From positions 372,001 to 436,000 of the forward strand of contig CAWJPY010000005.1 in assembly GCA_963844865.1 (NCBI GenBank): a stretch of 64,000 bases of DNA, written 5' to 3'. Within the stretch, counting starts at the first letter, position 1. Each line of letters begins with the position of its first letter. This DNA is from CAWJPY01 sp963844865 (GTDB taxonomy: Bacteria > Acidobacteriota > Thermoanaerobaculia > Thermoanaerobaculales > Sulfomarinibacteraceae). Position numbers and translations under genes: made by a program. Under the pieces are notes generated by a model that ran no database searches, was not told where the DNA came from, and was given only the letters and a program-made list of their open reading frames with translations. Below are positions 1-9,730 of the stretch, one piece after another.

Positions 1-764
1 TAGTGCTCCTCGCCTCCCTTGTCGTAGATCGCCGAAGCCCGTTGCGCCGCCCTCCGCGCGAGCGCCTCGTCCACCGCGTCCAGCCCCTCGCTCGCGGCCA
101 CGGTGACCGTCAGCTCCAGGTGGTTGAGAGCCTGCCGCGCATCGCCGGCGGAGATGGAAGCCATGAAGGACAACGCCTCCGCCGTCACGCTCACCCCGCG
201 CTTGCCGAGCCCGCGGTCCTCATCGGCCAGCGCTCGCCGCAGGAGCACCTCCAGGTCGTCCGGGCTCAGGGGCTCCAGCACATAGACCTTCACCCGCGAC
301 AGCAGCGCCCGGTTGAGCTCGAAGGAGGGGTTCTCGGTCGTTGCGCCGATGAGGATGATGTCCCCCGCTTCCACGAAGGGCAGGAAGGCGTCCTGCTGGG
401 CGCGGTTGAAGCGGTGGATCTCGTCCACGAAGAGCACCGTGCGCCGCCCCTCCAGGCGCCGTCGCTGGCGGGCCTCCTCCATGATGGCCCGCGCCTCCTT
501 CACCCCGGACAGCACTGCCGAGAAGGCCACCACCTGCGCGCCGACGGCTGCCGCCAGGAGCCGTGCCAGGGTCGTCTTCCCGGAGCCGGGGGGGCCCCAG
601 AAGACCAGGGATGGGAGCTCACCGCGCTCGATCAGTACCCGCAGCACGCCCTGGTCACCGACCAGGGCCCCCTGTCCCACGACCTCGTCGACTGCGCGCG
701 GTCGCATCCGATCCGCAAGGGGTGCGGAGGCGCTGTCGGCCGTGAACAGGTCCGGCTGATTCAT
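1..764 (-). CDS. rarA: Replication-associated recombination protein A, AAA+ ATPase (3' end outside window)
   Basis: This is a RarA/MgsA/WRNIP1-family ATPase that acts at stalled replication forks. The visible 254 residues start at ATG 764 and are cut by the left edge of the window. Walker A is GPPGSGKTT (57-65), Walker B is LFVDEIHRFN (111-120), the sensor-1 region is GATTENPSFELN (140-151), and LLSR (154-157) supplies the arginine finger. The spacing and the HRFN after the Walker B acid separate RarA from RuvB and DnaX. The tetramerisation and C-terminal domains lie outside the window. It reads leftward, 108 nt after a small membrane-protein gene that may be co-transcribed. Confidence 0.93.
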   Translation of the reverse strand, partial: MNQPDLFTADSASAPLADRMRPRAVDEVVGQGALVGDQGVLRVLIERGELPSLVFWGPPGSGKTTLARLLAAAVGAQVVAFSAVLSGVKEARAIMEEARQRRRLEGRRTVLFVDEIHRFNRAQQDAFLPFVEAGDIILIGATTENPSFELNRALLSRVKVYVLEPLSPDDLEVLLRRALADEDRGLGKRGVSVTAEALSFMASISAGDARQALNHLELTVTVAASEGLDAVDEALARRAAQRASAIYDKGGEEH

Positions 765-872
765 GGTCTGGAGGCCACCCCCAGGTCCCTCCCACCGCGT
801 GGAGTCACGGCAGCCATGGCGAGCGGCAGGGCCCGCGGCGCCGGGCGGCGCCGGAGCTCGACGGCCACCGAG

Positions 873-1181
873 CTAGCCGCCGACCCCGCCTTGCTCGGTC
901 GGGGGCTCTTCGGCCGCGCGGCACTGCCGGCTGCAGAAGAACTCCCCGTCTCCGGAGGCCAGGGCGCGGGCGACGGGCACGTAGGTGCCGCAGTGGGCGC
1001 ACGGCACCAGCTCCTCGGGCGCCCCGCCGTCGTCCTGCCGCCGTGGGCCCCGCCCGCGGCCGGAGAAGCGACTGAAGTGGTCGGCGCCGGGCTCATCCCT
1101 GCGCAGGCGCTTCCCCCAGGCGGCGGCGATCCGCCACACCAGGTAGAGCACGGCGACAACGATCAGGACACGTCGCAGCAT
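873..1181 (-). CDS. Small membrane-anchored zinc-binding protein (PP0621-like)
   Basis: This 102-residue protein has one N-terminal transmembrane helix (about 4-21), a basic Arg/Lys-rich linker, and a C-terminal metal site of two Cys pairs (C61, C64, C83, C87; CAHC and CSRQC). The layout resembles the uncharacterised PP0621 family, which has a single helix followed by a TRASH-like treble-clef zinc site facing the cytoplasm. No catalytic residues are visible and the function is unknown. The ATG at 1181 has a TATACT hexamer 10 nt upstream and only a weak ribosome site. The family assignment is from motif layout, not a search. Confidence 0.75.
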   Translation of the reverse strand: MLRRVLIVVAVLYLVWRIAAAWGKRLRRDEPGADHFSRFSGRGRGPRRQDDGGAPEELVPCAHCGTYVPVARALASGDGEFFCSRQCRAAEEPPTEQGGVGG

Positions 1182-1191
1182 ACCGCCTGGC

Positions 1192-1197
1192 AGTATA
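1192..1197 (-). promoter_or_regulatory. Putative -10 element of the PP0621-like gene
   Basis: TATACT on the minus strand lies 10 nt before ATG 1181, so the predicted mRNA would have only a few leader bases. No good -35 is seen. Confidence 0.45.
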
Positions 1198-1227
1198 CGC
1201 CCGGTAGGAGGGGACGACCAGCCGGCA

Positions 1228-1953
1228 TCACTCGGGGGCCTCGGTGACCTTGTGCGCCACCCACGTGCCGGAGGAGGGCATGCCCGCCGCGAGCTGGGTG
1301 GCTTCCCAGTTGCCCTGGAGGGTGGCGTTCTTGCCCTGGCCCTGGAGGCGCCCGTGGAAGATGGCGGCGAACCCGATCTGGGAGTCGATGCGCTCCAGCC
1401 GCACCTTGCCGGCCACGAAGGTGCCCCGCAGGGATCCGATCCAGTTGCCGGACAGGTGGTAGGTGCCCTGCACCAGGGTGCCGTCGAGCTGGAGGGACAT
1501 CTGCCCCTCCTGCCCGCCGGGCTCCACGGCCAGCCTCCAGGTCCCGCTGAGCGGGTCTTCCGCGCTGCCCACCGCCTCCTCCAGACGCCGGATCGCCTGC
1601 TGCGTGACGTCGATGGTGGCCTGGGTCGTGAGCATGGATCGGCGGAGGCGCTGCATGGCGAACAGGGACATCATGAACTCCGACTCCGCCTGGCGGAGGT
1701 CCTGGTCCCTGAGCTGGAGGCTCTCGAGGCTCTCCCCCTGGCGCTTGGCCTGCAGGAAGTCGGCGGACTGGCGCTCCATGCGGACCCAGGCCTCCTGGAG
1801 CTGGGCCCGCTCCTGGTCCAGGCTGCTCAGGCCGTCATCGAGCAAGGTCTGCTGAATCTTGAGCTGCTCCCGCAGACTCTGCGCCGGCGACTGCGCGGGC
1901 AGCGTCAGCGGCAAGGCCGTGATCACGGTCAGGAGTGCGGCTGCGCGCTTCAT
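1228..1953 (-). CDS. Secreted coiled-coil protein of unknown function
   Basis: This 241-residue protein has a signal peptide (basic MKR, hydrophobic 5-20, likely cleavage near residue 24). Residues 27-130 are rich in Gln, Glu, Leu and Arg and look like a long coiled coil. Residues 136-241 are Gly-rich with repeated short beta strands (SGTWRLAV, GTYHLSGNW, GSLRGTFVAGKV, LQGNWEATQL), suggesting a small beta barrel or sandwich. A strong GGAGGG lies 7 nt before ATG 1953. The gene begins inside the 3' end of the symporter gene, a 119-nt overlap, and is probably translationally coupled to it. I do not recognise a family; export to the periplasm is inferred from the signal peptide. Confidence 0.8.
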   Translation of the reverse strand: MKRAAALLTVITALPLTLPAQSPAQSLREQLKIQQTLLDDGLSSLDQERAQLQEAWVRMERQSADFLQAKRQGESLESLQLRDQDLRQAESEFMMSLFAMQRLRRSMLTTQATIDVTQQAIRRLEEAVGSAEDPLSGTWRLAVEPGGQEGQMSLQLDGTLVQGTYHLSGNWIGSLRGTFVAGKVRLERIDSQIGFAAIFHGRLQGQGKNATLQGNWEATQLAAGMPSSGTWVAHKVTEAPE

Positions 1954-3190
1954 CAGACCCTCCTTCGAAGCGAGCGATCACGGCGGTGCCGACCAGATCG
2001 CTCCAGACGTTGGTCGCGGTCCTCATCATGTCCAGCACCCGGTCCACGGCAATGATGGTGGCGATTCCCGCCAGCGGCAAGCCCACCGCCTGCAGGACGA
2101 CCACCAGCATCACCAGCCCGGCCATGGGAATCCCGGCCGCGCCCACCGAGGCCAGGAGCGCGGTCAGCAGCACGACCCCCTGTTGCGGCAGGGAGAGACC
2201 CACGTGATACATCTGGGCGATGGTCAGGGCCGCCACCGCCTCATAGAGCGCCGTCCCGTCCATGTTCACCGTCGCGCCGAGGGGCAGCACGAAGCTGGAC
2301 ACACCCTTGGAGATGCCTGCCTCCTTCTCGGCACACTCCATGCTCAGGGGCAGGGTGGCCGATGAGGAGGCCGTGGAGAAGGCGGTGGCCACGGCGGGCA
2401 GGACCTTGCGCGCGTACTCTGACGGTCTGCGGCGGCCCAGCAGGAGGAGGATGAGCGGGAGCGAGATGAAAGCATGCACCGCGAGCCCGCCGCCCACCGT
2501 GGCGAAGTAGGGCCCCAGGGCGACGATGATCTCGAGACCGCTGCGGGCCACCTCGCGGGCCAGGAGCGCGAAGATGCCGATGGGCGCCAGGCGGACGATG
2601 GCGAGCGTCAACGCCTGGATGATCTCGAGGAAGCCGTCCATGAAACGTTGTACGGCGTCCACGTTGCGGCTGTTGATACGGGTCATGAACACGCCGAACA
2701 GGATCGCGAACACGATCACCGGCAGCACCTCGGTGCGCGCCATGGCATTGATCACGTTGTCCGGCACGAGGCGGAGGAGGAACTCCGGCAGCGTCTGGCT
2801 CTGCACCGCGAAGCCCTCGGGCAGCGTGGTGTTGACCCCCAGCTCGAGCCCGCGTCCGGGATGGAAGACGTTGACCAGGATCAGCCCGACGGTGATCGCC
2901 AGGGTCGTGGTGAGGGTGTAGTAGACGAGGGTGCGCAGCCCGACCCGGCCGACGCTGCGGGCGTCCCCGAGGCTCGCGATCCCGCTCACCAGGGAGGTGA
3001 AGATCAGCGGGATGATGATCATCTTGAGCAGGCGCAGGAAGAGGTCACCGACGAAACCGATGGCCTGCGCCGGCCCCGGCAGGAGGCGTCCGAACGCCGC
3101 GCCGGCGAGCAGCGCGATGATGACCTGCCAGTGCAGCTTGGTGTACCAGGGCTGGTTGCCGGAGCCTCCAACCGCCGGCGAGCTCGTCAT
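1835..3190 (-). CDS. Dicarboxylate/amino acid:cation symporter (GltP/DctA family)
   Basis: This is an inner-membrane secondary transporter of the SDF family, which couples uptake of glutamate, aspartate or C4-dicarboxylates to Na+ or H+. Diagnostic motifs are the serine-rich hairpin SSSATLP (275-281) and NMDGT (309-313), followed by the conserved helix containing the DRxxDMxRTxxNV signature. The family-like sequence ends at about residue 412 (RFEGGS). A further 39 residues of low-complexity sequence follow and overlap the next gene, so the true C-terminus may be earlier. ATG 3190 has GGAGGT 5 nt upstream and a TATCCT hexamer at 3217-3222. The substrate cannot be deduced from sequence. Confidence 0.93.
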   Translation of the reverse strand: MTSSPAVGGSGNQPWYTKLHWQVIIALLAGAAFGRLLPGPAQAIGFVGDLFLRLLKMIIIPLIFTSLVSGIASLGDARSVGRVGLRTLVYYTLTTTLAITVGLILVNVFHPGRGLELGVNTTLPEGFAVQSQTLPEFLLRLVPDNVINAMARTEVLPVIVFAILFGVFMTRINSRNVDAVQRFMDGFLEIIQALTLAIVRLAPIGIFALLAREVARSGLEIIVALGPYFATVGGGLAVHAFISLPLILLLLGRRRPSEYARKVLPAVATAFSTASSSATLPLSMECAEKEAGISKGVSSFVLPLGATVNMDGTALYEAVAALTIAQMYHVGLSLPQQGVVLLTALLASVGAAGIPMAGLVMLVVVLQAVGLPLAGIATIIAVDRVLDMMRTATNVWSDLVGTAVIARFEGGSDEARSRTPDRDHGLAADAARAVAGAESAGAAQDSADLAR

Positions 3191-3340
3191 AGGCGACCTC
3201 CATCCGGACCAGAGAAGAGGATAACAAAGCGTCCGTACCCAAGGGACGATGCCCTGATCCGCGCTCGCATCCGCGTCCGCGACGCGCGACTGCTGCAGGA
3301 ATCAGCTCGGCGCCGGTGCCGATGGCAGCCTCCCGGAGAA

Positions 3341-3478
3341 CGGCGCGTCGCGGGAGGCGTCACTGCGGGTAGGTCGGAGCGGGTACCAGGCACCGTCGAG
3401 CACGGTTCGAGAAACCCTTTCGCTTCGTCTGCGGCGGTGCCTGGCACCCTGCTCTGGTGCTCCCGAAGCCCCTCGCCG
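3341..3478. repeat. Dispersed palindromic repeat, copy 1
   Basis: Two 13-bp palindromic cores lie here: GGTACCAGGCACC (3382-3394) and GGTGCCTGGCACC (3436-3448). They are separated by about 40 nt and followed by the flank CTCTGGTGCTCCCGAAG found at other copies. The upstream GCGCGTCGCGGGAGGCGTC matches one module of the composite copies around mgtE. The whole 3191-3568 interval holds only this element and GCGTCCG-type low-complexity sequence; I see no gene in it. Confidence 0.85.
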
Positions 3479-3568
3479 TTGGACTTCCACCGCCGCCAAC
3501 GCCCGCGCTGCGGACACGGACGCGGACGCGGGAAGGAGCGGGATCGCGCGCGTGGTGCTGGCAGGTGA

Positions 3569-4090
3569 CTACGACGGCTCCTGCAGGGACTGGAGGGCTT
3601 CCTCCACCTCCTGCTCGACGGTCTCCACGGACCGACCCTCCACCTCCGCCACCTCGTAGGCCAGGAGCTGGCGGGCGTGGTCATACATCTTGCGCTCCCG
3701 GAAGGACAGTGTCTTGCGCCCCGACACCTCGGCCAGGCAGAGGAGCACGTCCACGATCTCGTTCAGGTCGCCGGTCTTGATGCGGTCCAGGTTGGCCCGG
3801 TACCGGTCCTTCCAGTTGTCCGGGTCGTCCGGCTCGCTGCGCCGCAGCCGCCGCATGCTGCGCGCCACCTCTTCGGGGTCCGCCAGCGGCCGCAACCCCA
3901 CGCGCTCGCTGTTGTCCACCGGCACCATCACCTTGGATTCAGTGTTGAGCAGGCGCAGGGTGTAGCAGCGCATGCTGGTCCCCACCAGAACCTCGTCGGT
4001 GATGCTCTCCACCACCGACACCCCCTGACTCGGGTACACGACCTTGTCGCCGACCTTGAACTGCAACTGACAGCCTTTCTCAGCCGACAT
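3569..4090 (-). CDS. carD: CarD/CdnL-family transcriptional regulator
   Basis: This is a 173-residue CarD_CdnL_TRCF-type protein. The N-terminal RNA-polymerase-interacting domain (about 10-70) contains FKVGDKVVYPSQGV, the typical beta-strand signature that binds the RNAP beta lobe. The helical C-terminal part (about 78-165, including the conserved W/Y-rich DNWKDRYRANLDRI) corresponds to the DNA-contacting domain that stabilises the open complex. Length and domain order fit stand-alone CarD (about 160-180 residues). It is monocistronic and leftward, between the symporter and the zinc-ribbon membrane genes. In mycobacteria and myxobacteria the protein acts at rRNA and growth promoters; the same role here is inferred. 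Confidence 0.93.
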   Translation of the reverse strand: MSAEKGCQLQFKVGDKVVYPSQGVSVVESITDEVLVGTSMRCYTLRLLNTESKVMVPVDNSERVGLRPLADPEEVARSMRRLRRSEPDDPDNWKDRYRANLDRIKTGDLNEIVDVLLCLAEVSGRKTLSFRERKMYDHARQLLAYEVAEVEGRSVETVEQEVEEALQSLQEPS

Positions 4091-4138
4091 ATGTTACCAC
4101 GGCGCGCATCGCACCCCCCAAGGGCGGGGCGCAACGAC

Positions 4139-4786
4139 CTACTGGTCGCAGCCGCAGTGCGGGCACACCACGGCCCCAGGCCGCATCCGCCCCCCGCAGT
4201 GGACGCAGGCGACGCGCCGGCCACCGACGGCGCGTCCCACCACCAGGGCGACGCCCACGAAACCGCCCAGGAGCAGCACCGACACCGGCGGCACCAGCAC
4301 CGCGCTGCCCGCCAGGGCGGCCGAAGCCCCGGCCTCGGAGATGGAGGCCGCCTTGCCGATCCCCTCGTGCAGGTGCTCGACGGCGTCCCGGATCGGCGTC
4401 CGCACGCTGGTGCGCAGCCAGTGCACCCCGACTGCCGTGCCCCCGCCCAACAGACCGGATCCCGCCAGGGCGAGCAGGTGCTCGTCCACGGTGCCCACCG
4501 CCGCCGCGAAACCGATGAAACCGGCTGCGAACTTCGGCAGGTAGGCCACCGTGTCGGCGTACTGCCCGAGGTCCGGGTCGGCATCCACCACGATCTCCAG
4601 GACCACCAGCACCCCGAGCACCACCATCACCGCCGGATCGGCGATCCAGCGGAACCGCTGCGACAGCTCGAAGTAGGGGGTGTAGTGCAGGCCCCCCAGG
4701 AGGAGCACAGGTATGAACGCCTTGGCACCGGCGCCCGAGGCCAGGCCGAAGCCCGAGAGGTACGTCATCAGGGTCGTCATCGGCAA
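4139..4786 (-). CDS. DUF4126-type membrane protein with C-terminal zinc ribbon
   Basis: This 215-residue protein has several hydrophobic segments (about 8-30, 48-66, 82-100, 105-120 and 160-185) in the pattern of the uncharacterised DUF4126 membrane family, including a Gly/Ala-rich start (SGFGLASGAGAKAFIPVLLLG). The tail adds a rubredoxin-like zinc ribbon with Cys at 194, 197, 208 and 211 (CVHC, CPHC). GGGAGG lies 6 nt before ATG 4786. It follows another zinc-ribbon membrane gene by 7 nt and is almost certainly co-transcribed with it. The function is unknown. Confidence 0.8.
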   Translation of the reverse strand: MPMTTLMTYLSGFGLASGAGAKAFIPVLLLGGLHYTPYFELSQRFRWIADPAVMVVLGVLVVLEIVVDADPDLGQYADTVAYLPKFAAGFIGFAAAVGTVDEHLLALAGSGLLGGGTAVGVHWLRTSVRTPIRDAVEHLHEGIGKAASISEAGASAALAGSAVLVPPVSVLLLGGFVGVALVVGRAVGGRRVACVHCGGRMRPGAVVCPHCGCDQ

Positions 4787-4793
4787 CCTCCCT

Positions 4794-5441
4794 TCATCCC
4801 GTCCCCGCTCTCAGCCAGCCGAGGAGAGCCGCCAGCGACCACCCGAGCAGCGCCGCCAGCGCCGTGACGAGGATCAACGCCGCCACCGTGGCGACCCCCA
4901 GCACCGCCAGCAACGCCTTCTCCCAGGCGGCCAGGGGTTCCCTGGCCCGCTCCCGGTGCAGGCTCCACAGGGCGTAGTGATGGATGAGGGCGGTCAGGAC
5001 CGCGAAGGTGGCCGCGCCGGCCAGGATTCCGGCAGCCGGCGTCGCCATGGCGGCGTAGCCGGGCACGCCGATCCACAGGAGCGTGAAGCGGCCCAGCCAG
5101 CGATTGAACCGCCGGCGTACCGGCGGCAGCAGCTGAAACGTCCCGGACGTCAGATAGAAGCGGATCACGAGGAGGTGGAGGACCGCCCACAGGGGAGCCA
5201 TGGCCACCGCCCCGAGGTGGAGGAGGGGCATGCCGACGGCGATCACCGCCGCCGCCGGAGTGCCGAAGATCAGCAGCCGCCTGAACCGCTCGCACTGGCG
5301 CGCCTCCACCCCTTTGGAACGTACGTCCACGGCTCTGAGTTCGCTGCCGTCCACCGCCGTCAGAGGTCGACCGCAGTGGATGCAGGTGGCCGGCACGGGC
5401 GGGCGCAGGGGCTCCAGGCACCAGGGGCAGCTCGTTCTCAC
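4794..5441 (-). CDS. Zinc-ribbon membrane protein of unknown function
   Basis: The 215 residues open with a zinc ribbon (Cys 5, 8, 20, 23: CPWC and CIHC), followed by a cytoplasmic stretch and about five predicted membrane segments from residue 53 to the C-terminus. The start is GTG 5441, placed 6 nt after a TATACT hexamer and without a Shine-Dalgarno sequence. The ribbon is N-terminal here and C-terminal in the next gene, so the pair looks functionally linked. I do not recognise a family. Confidence 0.75.
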   Translation of the reverse strand: MRTSCPWCLEPLRPPVPATCIHCGRPLTAVDGSELRAVDVRSKGVEARQCERFRRLLIFGTPAAAVIAVGMPLLHLGAVAMAPLWAVLHLLVIRFYLTSGTFQLLPPVRRRFNRWLGRFTLLWIGVPGYAAMATPAAGILAGAATFAVLTALIHHYALWSLHRERAREPLAAWEKALLAVLGVATVAALILVTALAALLGWSLAALLGWLRAGTG

Positions 5442-5447
5442 GGAGCG

Positions 5448-5453
5448 AGTATA
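5448..5453 (-). promoter_or_regulatory. Putative -10 for a leaderless transcript (5441 gene)
   Basis: TATACT lies 6 nt upstream of GTG 5441, the spacing expected if transcription starts at the start codon. The interval between this and the fusion gene (5454-5653) shows no other gene. Confidence 0.55.
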
Positions 5454-5653
5454 GGCTGCCGCTTCCCGCCTCCGGGGGACGGGCCGTTCGGTCGACTGGA
5501 GGTGTTGCCTGCGAGTGGGGCGCTGATCGCTGCCTCCGACCGCTGATTGCCGCCGCGGAGCGCTGACACCTGCTGCTGAACGCGGACGCTGTCACGGATT
5601 GCCGTCGCCGCCGCCGAGTGCCGCCACTGCCGCCGTCCACGGGTCGGAGAGCC

Positions 5654-7864
5654 TCAGGGGCGATGGGAGCGGACGGTGATGCGGCCGACGCCCGAGCCGC
5701 TCACCCGCGCGATGACCGCGCCCGCACCGCCCGAGTCCGCGAGCCTGGAAAGCACGCCGCCGACCTGGTGGGGCGCCACCGCGGCCAGCAGGCCGCCCGA
5801 CGTCTGCGCGTCGGCCAGGATCAGGCGCGTCGTCTCGGTGATGTCGTCCGCGAAGGACGTGAACCGTCCGGCGGAGACCAGGTTGGCGCGGGTGCCGCCC
5901 GGGACCTCGCCGCCGGCCACCAGGCGCCGGGTGCCGTCGAGCACCGGCACCTCCTCGGCCCACAGCTCGGCGTCCACCCCGGAGGCCGCCAGGAGCTCGT
6001 GCAGATGCCCGAGCAGGCCGAAGCCCGTGACATCGGTGACCGCGTGGGGACCGGCCGGGCGCAAGGCGATCGCCCCGTCCCGGTTGAGCGTGCGCATCAC
6101 AGAGCAGGCTGCCCGCCAGCCGTCCCCCCCGGCGACGCCGCGCTTGGCGGCGGTGGCCCAGATGCCGGTGCCCAGAGGCTTGGTCAGGACCAGCAGGTCG
6201 CCATCGGCGGCGCCGGCGTTCCGCCACAGCTCGCCCTCCTCCGCGGTGCCCGTCACGACCCACCCGAACTTGGGCTCGGTGTCCTCCACGGTGTGGCCGC
6301 CGAGGACCGGGATGCCGGCCTCCTCTGCCACCTCGCACGCACCTTCCAGGATGTCGGCCAGCACCGACACCGGAAGGACCGCCACGGGGAAGCCGACGAC
6401 GTTGAGGGCGAACAACGGCCGGGCGCCCATGGCATAGATATCCGAAAGGGCGTTGGCTGCGGCAATGGCCCCGAACAGGCGCGGCTCGTCCACGACCGGG
6501 GTGAAGAAGTCCACCGTCTGCACCAGCAGGGTGCCGCCGGCCAGACGCCACGCACAGGCGTCATCCGAGGTGTCCGCCCCCACCACCACCTCGGGCCGGT
6601 CGGGGACGGGCATCCCACGGAGCACCTCCTCCAGGACCTGGGGGGCGATCTTGCAGGCGCAGCCCAGACCGTGGGTGTACCGGGTCAGTCGAACCTCGTC
6701 ACCGGCCACCACCGGGACCGCACCCGCGCCGGCCACCTCGTGGGCCACGGTCAGAATCCTCTCCACCGCTCGCCGGACCTCGTCGTCGGTGGTGAAGCGA
6801 CCCACGGACAGGCGGACGGTGGCGAGGGCGGTGGCCGTGTCCACTCCCATGGCCGCCAGCACGTGGGACACCTCCACGTCCTCGGCGTGACAGGCCGCTC
6901 CCGCCGAGGCGGCCACCTCGTCGCCGAGACGGGCGAGCAGGAGCCCGGCATCCACCCCCGGCAAGGCCACGCTCAGGGTGTTGGGCAGGCGAGCCGTGGG
7001 ATGACCGTGCACCAGCAGGCCCTCGAAGCCCGCCCGCAGGCCCTGTTCGAGAGCGTCCCGGAGCGCGACGATCCGCGGCAGCTCGTCGGCGAGCTCCCGC
7101 TCCACGATCTCGCACGCCGCGCCCAGTCCGACCTCCTCGAGGACGTTCTCGGTCCCGGCGCGCAGACCCATCTCGTGTCCGGCGCCCCGGATCAACGGCT
7201 CCAGGCGGACCCCGGTGCGGACATAGAGCGCGCCCACGCCCTTGGGCGCGTACAGCTTGTGGCCGGCCACGCTGAGCAGGTCCACCCCCAGCTCCCCCAC
7301 CCTCACCGGGACCTTGCCCACGGCCTGGGCGGCGTCGGTGTGGACGAGGATGCCGCGCGCCCTGCACAGCTCGGCCACCTCGGCAACCGGCTCCAGAGTG
7401 CCCACCTCGTTATTGGCGAGCATGAGGGTGACCAGGACGGTGTCCGGGCGGAGCGCCCGCTCGACGTCCGCCGGATCGACCCGACCCGTGGCATCCACGC
7501 CCAGAACGGTGAGCCGGATCAGCCCGTCGCGCTCGAGCGCGCGTACGACCTCGAGCACCGCGGGGTGCTCCACCGCGGAGGTCACCACGTGGCCGCCGCC
7601 ACGGGCGGCCACCACGCCGCGGATCGCGGTGTTGTTGGACTCCGACCCGCCGGAGGTGAACACCGTCTCCTCGGGTCGGCAGCCCAGGCAGCCCGCCACC
7701 TGGGCGCGCGCCCGCTCCACCGCCTGCCGGGCTTCCCGGCCGGCACGGTGCAGGGACGACGGGTTGCCCCAGAACCCTGCCAGGTAGGGACGCATGGCCT
7801 CCGCCACCCGGGGGTCCACGGGTGTGGTGGCGTTGTAGTCGAGGTAGATCAGATCGTCGCTCAT
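5654..7864 (-). CDS. selD: Cysteine desulfurase (NifS/IscS-like) fused to selenophosphate synthetase (SelD)
   Basis: This is a 736-residue bifunctional protein. Residues 1-380 are a class V aminotransferase-fold cysteine desulfurase: IYLDYNATTP at the start, PLP lysine K203 in GHKLYAPKG, and active-site C325 in the loop AGAACHAEDVEVSH. Residues about 390-736 are SelD: YTHGLGCACKIAP aligns with the E. coli catalytic motif, giving C402, C404 and K405 in the places of C17, C19 and K20, followed by the AIRS-type ATP-binding core (VDFFTPVVDEP, NALSDIYAMG, VTDVTGFGLLGH). The fusion would deliver selenide or persulfide-bound selenium directly to SelD, which makes selenophosphate for Sec or selenouridine. 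ATG 7864 fits the family N-terminus and has GGGGAG upstream; an upstream extension is not conserved-looking. No selA, selB or selenoprotein is in the window. Confidence 0.93.
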   Translation of the reverse strand: MSDDLIYLDYNATTPVDPRVAEAMRPYLAGFWGNPSSLHRAGREARQAVERARAQVAGCLGCRPEETVFTSGGSESNNTAIRGVVAARGGGHVVTSAVEHPAVLEVVRALERDGLIRLTVLGVDATGRVDPADVERALRPDTVLVTLMLANNEVGTLEPVAEVAELCRARGILVHTDAAQAVGKVPVRVGELGVDLLSVAGHKLYAPKGVGALYVRTGVRLEPLIRGAGHEMGLRAGTENVLEEVGLGAACEIVERELADELPRIVALRDALEQGLRAGFEGLLVHGHPTARLPNTLSVALPGVDAGLLLARLGDEVAASAGAACHAEDVEVSHVLAAMGVDTATALATVRLSVGRFTTDDEVRRAVERILTVAHEVAGAGAVPVVAGDEVRLTRYTHGLGCACKIAPQVLEEVLRGMPVPDRPEVVVGADTSDDACAWRLAGGTLLVQTVDFFTPVVDEPRLFGAIAAANALSDIYAMGARPLFALNVVGFPVAVLPVSVLADILEGACEVAEEAGIPVLGGHTVEDTEPKFGWVVTGTAEEGELWRNAGAADGDLLVLTKPLGTGIWATAAKRGVAGGDGWRAACSVMRTLNRDGAIALRPAGPHAVTDVTGFGLLGHLHELLAASGVDAELWAEEVPVLDGTRRLVAGGEVPGGTRANLVSAGRFTSFADDITETTRLILADAQTSGGLLAAVAPHQVGGVLSRLADSGGAGAVIARVSGSGVGRITVRSHRP

Positions 7865-7879
7865 GGCTCCCCGGTCGGC

Positions 7880-7885
7880 AGTGTA
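7880..7885 (-). promoter_or_regulatory. Putative -10 of the NifS-SelD gene
   Basis: TACACT on the minus strand lies 15 nt before ATG 7864, with a GGGGAG ribosome site in between. It sits in the divergent control region shared with the dehydrogenase gene. Confidence 0.4.
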
Positions 7886-7919
7886 GCCCACCACCGGCGA
7901 GGATCCGACGGCAGCGGGT

Positions 7920-7948
7920 TTGCGGGCCCAGCCGATCCCCGCTACCAT
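7920..7948 (+). promoter_or_regulatory. Putative sigma-70-type promoter of the P5C dehydrogenase gene
   Basis: TTGCGG (7920-7925) and TACCAT (7943-7948) are separated by 17 nt and lie about 50 nt before ATG 8001. Confidence 0.45.
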
Positions 7949-8000
7949 GCCGCCGCGGTCATCGACCGCACGTCTCACCGCCCTGTTCTGGAGGTTCCCC

Positions 8001-9632
<1,632 letters not shown>

Positions 9633-9669
9633 GCGGGAGCGGCGCGCCGCGGGCGCTCCACGGGAGAGC

Positions 9670-9697
9670 AGGGGCCGCGGCCCGGGCCGCGGCCCCT
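9670..9697. terminator. Perfect GC palindrome between convergent genes
   Basis: A 28-bp perfect palindrome, with arms AGGGGCCGCGGCCC and its complement, lies 37 nt after the pruA stop and 33 nt before the stop of the opposite gene. There is no U-tract, but its position suggests a bidirectional terminator. Confidence 0.6.
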
Positions 9698-9730
9698 CGT
9701 GTGCCGGGTGGTCTCCCGAAGGGGGTGGGC

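Noticed and set aside
3..1247. Very long plus-strand open frames opposite minus-strand genes (for example 3-1247, 2474-3568, 5618-8041, 18045-20318, 52201-55122)
   Set aside because: At this GC content antisense frames stay open by chance. Their translations are Arg/His/Gly/Gln-rich with no motif, while the opposite strand has clear gene families.
4091..4096. TAACAT directly upstream of the carD start as a leaderless -10
   Set aside because: It touches the ATG with no gap, so transcription would begin inside the gene. The family N-terminus supports ATG 4090, so the hexamer is probably coincidental.
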